From: Bdellovibrionales bacterium
GTDB taxonomy: Bacteria; Bdellovibrionota; Bdellovibrionia; Bdellovibrionales; JAKFYE01
Length of the DNA stretch: 64,000 nt
Direction of reading: 5' to 3'
NCBI GenBank assembly: GCA_021731045.1
Contig: JAKFYE010000015.1
Location: forward strand, 62,001-126,000
Shown here: piece by piece, positions 59,419-64,000 of the stretch
Numbering within the stretch: position 1 is the first letter of the stretch
Layout: each line of letters starts with the position of its first letter
Notes under the pieces: model-generated
Seen by the model: the letters and a program-made list of their open reading frames with translations, nothing else
Told to the model about the DNA's origin: nothing
The model's database searches: none
Position numbers and translations under genes: made by a program

Positions 59419-60124
59419 ATATTCAAAACTCTCACTTGGATACCGCACATCACTTCTTGAACTAGAAGATGGCCAAATATCCTCTGGCATTACTTTTATT
59501 TTTGGCCCAAACGGCGCCGGAAAGTCGACGCTTCTTAAATCTTTTGCAGGATTATTAACACCGCTGAGCGGAAACATACTCTCGCTTCAAAAACAAATCG
59601 CGTATCTACCCGCAAGAAATCAAATTCAATATGGCGTAACCGGATCAGATCTGCTCGAGCTTTTTCAAGCAAAGTCCTCTCCATTTTTTTCAAATTCACT
59701 TCTCGAACAACTGGGAGTTCAAAACTTTCTTCATAGACCACTTCATGAGTTATCCTCTGGAGAAGCGCAACGCATGATTCTGGCTGCCGTTCTTTCTCAC
59801 CCCTCACGCTCTGTTGTTCTGGATGAGCCTCTCACAAATTTAGACTGGTCCCACGGATTTAGTTTAGAAAGTCTTATTAAGAATATGCTTCAACAGGGAC
59901 GCAACTTTTTGGTGAGCTCTCACGATTTCAATTGGGCTTTGCTTTTTTCAGAGGCCCGAGCCCTCGTCCTGTTCGATGGTCGAGTTCTTGTTGACGCACC
60001 TGTAGAATCTGCGTTGACCCATTCGAAAGTTCAGGAAGTCTTCAGTTTTAAAAGCCAGGTGATTCAAAACCCCCTGAGCCATGCTAAACTTTTAGCACTG
60101 GCAAACTATGACAGACAAAAATAA
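59411..60124 (+). CDS. btuD: Cobalamin ABC transporter ATPase
   Basis: The protein has 237 residues. Walker A is FGPNGAGKSTLLK, signature LSSGEAQRM, Walker B VVLDEPLTNLDWSH and H-loop His in VSSHDFNWA. It overlaps btuC by eight bases and tonB by seventeen. It energises import of B12 through BtuC. Confidence 0.93.
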   Translation: MFEYSKLSLGYRTSLLELEDGQISSGITFIFGPNGAGKSTLLKSFAGLLTPLSGNILSLQKQIAYLPARNQIQYGVTGSDLLELFQAKSSPFFSNSLLEQLGVQNFLHRPLHELSSGEAQRMILAAVLSHPSRSVVLDEPLTNLDWSHGFSLESLIKNMLQQGRNFLVSSHDFNWALLFSEARALVLFDGRVLVDAPVESALTHSKVQEVFSFKSQVIQNPLSHAKLLALANYDRQK

Positions 60125-60986
60125 TAAAACAAAATTTGGCGCATTCGGAGTTTCCATTTTTATTCATGGCGCGATCTTGTTGGCTATTGCCACGATGACC
60201 ATTCAATTGACCATGCCCGAAGGAAACGTTTCAGATGCCATCGAGTTTAATGCGATCGTTCCGGAAGGGACGCAGCTTTCTACTCCAAACGTAGCTCCTC
60301 AAGCGCAACCAGAGTCTCCCGAAAAAGTGAAACGACAAGATGCTCCTCCCCCGCCCCCTGCGCCTTCTGAAAAAGTTCCCGAAATTTCTGAAGAGTCTGT
60401 AAAGCCCGTAGTGCCGGTAGAAGACGGATCGCTCGATGTCGTACAAGACAAACCTGAATACGCGCAACCCGAACCCGTCGCAGAGCCCGAGAAAGCTCCC
60501 GAGCCTGTTGCTGAGGAACTCCCGCAGGCAAAAGAACCCGATGAAGAAGCTCCCCGCCCCCCAGCGCCCGTCGTCGGAGCGCATGCAGAAGAAACAAAAA
60601 CCGTCGGAAACGATGCTGCCGATCTTAAGGGTCAAGAAAAAGTAGAGGACCAAAACTTTGGAGCCGCCCAAGGTGTGCGAAACGCCGATCAATTTTTACG
60701 AGCCGTTCCGGGCAATAAGCAGCCCGAGTATCCGTGGATGGCGCGCCTTCGTCGCATTGAAGGCCAAGTGCTTGTTCATTTTGATGTAAGTGAGCGTGGT
60801 GAAGTTTCAAATATTCAAATTATTCAAAGTACGAATGAAATGTTTAACGATAACGTTTTGAAAGCAATGAAAACTTGGAAGTTTATCCCGCCCGTAGAGC
60901 CGGGAGTGTACGCAAAACCATGGACCTTTCAACTCAAGGGCGACTCGAAAGAAAAGCCAACCCTACTTCGTCGTAAATCAAATTAG
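60108..60986 (+). CDS. tonB: TonB energy transducer
   Basis: The protein has 292 residues. A TM helix (about 12-32, GVSIFIHGAILLAIATMTIQ) is followed by a long Pro/Glu/Lys-rich spacer (about 60-170). The TonB C-terminal domain has KQPEYPWMARLRRIEGQVLV, VSNIQIIQSTNEMFN and AMKTWKFIPPV. It couples the proton motive force to BtuB. ExbB and ExbD are not in the window. It is the last gene of the riboswitch-headed operon. Confidence 0.92.
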   Translation: MTDKNNKTKFGAFGVSIFIHGAILLAIATMTIQLTMPEGNVSDAIEFNAIVPEGTQLSTPNVAPQAQPESPEKVKRQDAPPPPPAPSEKVPEISEESVKPVVPVEDGSLDVVQDKPEYAQPEPVAEPEKAPEPVAEELPQAKEPDEEAPRPPAPVVGAHAEETKTVGNDAADLKGQEKVEDQNFGAAQGVRNADQFLRAVPGNKQPEYPWMARLRRIEGQVLVHFDVSERGEVSNIQIIQSTNEMFNDNVLKAMKTWKFIPPVEPGVYAKPWTFQLKGDSKEKPTLLRRKSN

Positions 60987-61017
60987 ACTGTTAGTTAGAT
61001 AGTCTCTGTCCAACAGA

Positions 61018-61155
61018 CTATTCTTCTTTATCACCAAAAAGTTTTGCTTTAGTTGGAGTTGTGCCGGCATTACGATTTTTAGCTTTGCGTTTTGCACCAC
61101 CGCGAGCGTCGCGACGGAGTCTCTTAAGTTCAGTTGCTCGTGTTTTGGATGCCAT
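61018..61155 (-). CDS. Small basic 45-residue protein
   Basis: The frame starts MASKTRATELKRLRRDARGG, continues with AKRKAKNRNAGTTPTKA, and ends KLFGDKEE. AAGAGGT lies five bases before the ATG. More than a third of the residues are Lys or Arg, mostly in the first 28, then a short acidic tail. It could bind RNA or the ribosome. It is convergent with tonB and follows the outer-membrane protein gene. Confidence 0.6.
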   Translation of the reverse strand: MASKTRATELKRLRRDARGGAKRKAKNRNAGTTPTKAKLFGDKEE

Positions 61156-61200
61156 TTTTACCTCTTGTGAATTTGACGCTTATTAACGAGGTACTGGCTA

Positions 61201-62088
61201 TCAAAAGAACATATTCAAGTCAAACGATTGCCGGTGTTGATCCTTCGTGCGCACGTCCTTCTCAAAGGCGTAGTTTATGGCAAACTTTGGTCCTTCCCAC
61301 CCAACCCCTGCGGTCAAGATTGTCTTCTTCGCCACATCATCAAACTTCGCGCCAAATCGTGGCTTAAAACCGCTCAAAAAGAGGGTTTCGGTTCCGATCA
61401 TGATAATACCTTTTTTATTTGGATTGTATTTTGTGGGATACGAAACATCCAATCTCGCACGAAAAATCGGTTCATATAAATAATGAAGTCCCAACGCGAG
61501 TTCTGGTCGCAATTGTGGTTCGTGTTCATCTAAAAAATTGTACGTCACTAATGCCATTCCAAAATTTTCTAGCGGCGTGTACAAGAGCCCTGCGCTCCCC
61601 TGATAAATAATCTGCTCTGATAAACTCGGAGGGCGTCGACTCCACCTTTGGGCTTGTACGCCTAGCGAAAGCCCTTCAATAACGAATCCTCCTACAGACA
61701 AAACATAGTCTTCAATATCCGTTATTTGCCCATTGAGTTTTTGTTCCGAATTAATGTAGGAAAAACCACCAAGAAACAGGGACTCCGAACTTCCATCTGC
61801 AATATTAACCGACCAGTCCCGTGTCCCTCCGAGATCCTCATGTGATTCGTATCGATAACCACCATCAAGATTATAACCCTTTAAATGAGCCAATGAAGCC
61901 GGATTTAAAAGGTGCCCCTCAGATTCGCCTGCCGCCCGACCGGCGCCCCCCATTGCATTAGATTTGGGGCCAGAAAAATATTGGGCAAATACAGGTTTCG
62001 GGTTGCCTAACAGGACCAATCCCAGAGATAATAAGGATATGTTTAAAGCAAGTTTTCGCACCGCATTGATGTGGTTGGTTTTCGTCAT
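61201..62088 (-). CDS. Outer-membrane protein (FadL/PorV-like barrel)
   Basis: From ATG after GGAGGCCGG the protein has 295 residues; longer readings run through the opposite gene and are not used. A signal peptide (LALNISLLSLGLVLLGNP ... VFA) is followed by KSNAMGGAGRAAGESEGHLL, the N-terminal pattern of FadL/PorV-type barrels, and alternating strands to a terminal Phe (FDLNMFF). The transported or bound ligand is unknown. Its first 50 bases overlap the divergent M23 peptidase gene. Confidence 0.7.
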   Translation of the reverse strand: MTKTNHINAVRKLALNISLLSLGLVLLGNPKPVFAQYFSGPKSNAMGGAGRAAGESEGHLLNPASLAHLKGYNLDGGYRYESHEDLGGTRDWSVNIADGSSESLFLGGFSYINSEQKLNGQITDIEDYVLSVGGFVIEGLSLGVQAQRWSRRPPSLSEQIIYQGSAGLLYTPLENFGMALVTYNFLDEHEPQLRPELALGLHYLYEPIFRARLDVSYPTKYNPNKKGIIMIGTETLFLSGFKPRFGAKFDDVAKKTILTAGVGWEGPKFAINYAFEKDVRTKDQHRQSFDLNMFF

Positions 62089-63316
62089 GATTCCGGCCTC
62101 CGTTTTGGCCAACCTCGAAGACTCCAGCGAGGATGACAGCGCATTTACCGAGTCCGAAATCGAAACGGGTAACACTGATGAAACACCCGACGTCGAACTC
62201 AACCTAGACAAGACTAAAAAAGATAAAAAGACAATCATTCGTACAGTGCGGCGCTCAGATTCTCTTTTGGGAATTCTAACTTCAAATGGCTTCAAGAGCG
62301 ATGAGGTTTACAGTTTTTTGGCCCTTCCGAGTTGGCCAAAGCATTACGTTCTGACTCCTGGCGCGCGCTACCTTGTTTCTTCGTTTAAGGATTCTAAAAA
62401 TGTCGAACTGATTTTCTTTCTACAAAGAAGCCCGCAAGTACTAAAACTCTCAAAAGATGAAGGCAAAACAGAGTTCAGTGTTTCAGATTTGAACTTTGAA
62501 TTGCGAGTCAGACAAATTAGCGGCGAAGTTCAAGGCTCTCTTTTTAGCAGTATTCGACGGGCCGTACCGGATGGCTGGGTGACCCTCCGCTTTTTAGATG
62601 CCTATGCTCTTGATTACAAACTCGACAAACAAGTTCGTCGCGGAGCTAAGTTTTCAATTACGTACGAAGAAAAACTGATTAACGGCCAATACGTAGCTCC
62701 CGGAGAAGTTTTGTACACGTCTGTAGAAATCGATGGCGGCAAACAAGAGCGTTATTTTTTGAAATCAAGCGAGGGCGGAGCTTTTTTAGCCATGGACGCC
62801 GATCACGACACTCGTCCTTTTTATGCACCCATCGAATACCTACATATTTCTTCACCGTTTAACATGAAGCGCTTTCACCCTATTCGCAGACGTCGAATTC
62901 CCCATAAGGGAACAGACTTTGCCCTTAATCATGGGTCTACAATCTATGCCGCCCTTGAAGGAACGGTCGCACGTGTAGGTCGCAACAAAGCCGCCGGTAT
63001 GTTCATCGTGGTCAAACATAAAAATGGATACCAAACAGATTACGTTCATATGAGCGAGGTCGATCCTAAAATTAATGTTGGTTACGATGTTAAGGCCGGA
63101 CAAAAACTCGGCGAGGTCGGTTGCACAGGTTTTTGTACACGACCACATCTTCATTTCGGTATTTCAAAAAATGGTGTTAGCCTTGATCCCATTAAGTACA
63201 TGAAGCCATACACTGTCCTTTATGAACCACATGTTAAAAGCTTTGCAGACTGCCTACTAAAGAAATCTGCCTCCCGTAATGCGGCTGACCTCTGCACCCC
63301 GACAGCTAAAAATTAA
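62039..63316 (+). CDS. M23-family peptidoglycan endopeptidase (LytM/MepM-like)
   Basis: From ATG after AAGGAT the protein has 425 residues. A signal peptide or TM anchor (LMWLVFVMIPASVLAN) is followed by an acidic stretch. A LysM-like/OapA-like domain comes next (RTVRRSDSLLGILTSNGF, ALPSWPKHYVLTPGARYLV). The LytM domain at about 275-390 keeps the Zn ligands: HKGTDFA (His, Asp) and HLHFG (His), with the upstream His in YVHMSE. It cuts peptide crosslinks in the periplasm. It is divergent from and overlaps the outer-membrane protein gene. Confidence 0.92.
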   Translation: MFKASFRTALMWLVFVMIPASVLANLEDSSEDDSAFTESEIETGNTDETPDVELNLDKTKKDKKTIIRTVRRSDSLLGILTSNGFKSDEVYSFLALPSWPKHYVLTPGARYLVSSFKDSKNVELIFFLQRSPQVLKLSKDEGKTEFSVSDLNFELRVRQISGEVQGSLFSSIRRAVPDGWVTLRFLDAYALDYKLDKQVRRGAKFSITYEEKLINGQYVAPGEVLYTSVEIDGGKQERYFLKSSEGGAFLAMDADHDTRPFYAPIEYLHISSPFNMKRFHPIRRRRIPHKGTDFALNHGSTIYAALEGTVARVGRNKAAGMFIVVKHKNGYQTDYVHMSEVDPKINVGYDVKAGQKLGEVGCTGFCTRPHLHFGISKNGVSLDPIKYMKPYTVLYEPHVKSFADCLLKKSASRNAADLCTPTAKN

Positions 63317-63330
63317 CAATTAAATTATTG

Positions 63331-63353
63331 CGAGTTTTTTTATACAAAACTCT
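63331..63353. terminator. Short hairpin between convergent genes, possible terminator
   Basis: GAGTTTT (63332-63338) pairs with AAAACTC (63346-63352), with T-rich DNA within the loop side. It fits a weak bidirectional stop between the M23 gene and the partial secreted gene. Confidence 0.45.
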
Positions 63354-63365
63354 AGACGCGTATTC

Positions 63366-64000
63366 TTAGCGCCAGCAGATTGAGAGATACTCAGGACACT
63401 GATAATTATTTGAACCACCACAAACATCTAGTACCCCACGCCCCCACTCTATAGACTTATTTTGATTATAGCACTGTGCAGGTATCGACGAGCTCGCAAG
63501 CGTGTCAACGATACAACGATTTGTTTGACTAATCCTCCAACGAGTTGAGGAAACTGAATCAATGAGCAAAGCTTTTGCCGCCGTATAGGCTTTTAAGTCG
63601 TCACCCTGCAGGCCAGTTGCATCCCATGGCCCTCCACAACCAGCAGAGTTCTCGTGGCCAGCCGGAACAATTCGATACTGCGCCTGCGCCTTGCAATTCC
63701 AACTTGCAATAGGAGCAAAGCTTCCGTCGACAACATTTTTCTCCGTGAGTGAGGCCAATACTTTGCTATTGTGGGCGTTTAAAAGTCCGCCAGTATTTTT
63801 ATCTGTAGGTGCACCCACTGTTGCAACGTATCCTCTGCCATAAACGGCATTTAAATTTCCACCGCTGAGATCAGAAGGTGCGATAATACGATAATCTTTT
63901 TGAGACGCATCCGAAAAAAATGCGCCTTGAAAACCAATAACTGAAATTCCCGAATTTGAAATCGCGTCGACAATAGCACCCTCTGAAATATTACTAATTA
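63366..64000 (-). CDS. Partial secreted protein of unknown function
   Basis: The minus-strand frame is open from the right edge to the stop at 63366, at least 211 codons. It reads SEGAIVDAISNSGISVIGFQ near the edge, then GGNLNAVYGRGYVATVGAP, ENSAGCGGPWDATGLQGDDL and the ending YQCPEYLSICWR. Several cysteines suggest export. The N-terminus is outside. The GTG at 63818 is an internal codon rather than the start. No family is recognised. Confidence 0.6.
   Translation of the reverse strand, partial: ISNISEGAIVDAISNSGISVIGFQGAFFSDASQKDYRIIAPSDLSGGNLNAVYGRGYVATVGAPTDKNTGGLLNAHNSKVLASLTEKNVVDGSFAPIASWNCKAQAQYRIVPAGHENSAGCGGPWDATGLQGDDLKAYTAAKALLIDSVSSTRWRISQTNRCIVDTLASSSIPAQCYNQNKSIEWGRGVLDVCGGSNNYQCPEYLSICWR

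Noticed and set aside
60231..60692. Antisense frames under the Pro-rich part of tonB
   Set aside because: They mirror the low-complexity Pro/Glu codons of tonB and have no ribosome site.
62089..62295. A 69-codon extension of the outer-membrane protein gene
   Set aside because: It would be antisense to the M23 gene's signal region with no ribosome site, and it would bury a complete signal peptide.

Overview
The window looks like a chromosomal segment of a Gram-negative bacterium of the Bdellovibrionota / former delta-proteobacterial type. This is inferred from gene content: many lipoproteins with lipoboxes, a LolB-like protein, LpoB, TonB with a BtuB-type receptor, a PhaR-type regulator, sigma-54 control, and a prkA-yeaH-spoVR operon. 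It is not a database result. No tRNA, rRNA, CRISPR or prophage was seen. Base composition looks even and gene density is high. Intergenic regions are short except where they carry repeats or regulatory sites.

Layout. 1-10 kb: trmL (partial), a GGCT-fold gene, a GcvH-like protein without its lipoyl lysine, spoVR-yeaH-prkA, a LolB-like/TPR lipoprotein pair, a pseudopilin, and a phaR-like gene. 10-24 kb: an outer-membrane protein, lpoB with its partner lipoprotein, two small secreted proteins, a histidine kinase/anti-sigma/sigma/mreB operon, AMP nucleosidase, SCP2, glpD, xth and a lipoprotein. 24-31 kb: a HAD phosphatase, then a minus-strand operon (small membrane protein, xseA, xseB, ispA, tlyA, degenerate patatin, aminopeptidase P). 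31-41 kb: 6S RNA, a large secreted coiled-coil protein, PBP1A, uvrA and an MsbA-like exporter. 41-47 kb: a sigma-54 activator, its catalytically dead paralogue, and cell-wall recycling genes (amgK, murU, anmK). 47-54 kb: secreted proteins, a TadG-like protein and nagZ. 54-61 kb: a RAYT transposase, then a cobalamin riboswitch with btuB-btuF-btuC-btuD-tonB. 61-64 kb: a small basic protein, an outer-membrane protein, an M23 peptidase and a partial secreted protein.

Three layers of structure go beyond the genes. (1) Three 156-162 bp palindromic elements have perfect or nearly perfect 38-42 bp arms. The arms differ completely between copies, while two copies share a 78-nt core in the same position. 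(2) A 15-bp palindrome, GTCTCA-N3-TGAGAC, lies upstream of sigma-54 promoters of three secreted-protein genes and also upstream of the window's own sigma-54 activator gene. This suggests one regulon. (3) A 13-bp word, GGGGACGGAGCTC, occurs ten times between 42.7 and 57.1 kb. It forms inverted pairs between genes, flanks the RAYT gene, and also sits in frame inside nagZ and btuB.

Functionally, murein metabolism is prominent: LpoB, PBP1A, MreB, an M23 peptidase, NagZ, AnmK, AmgK and MurU. Cobalamin uptake forms one complete riboswitch-headed operon.
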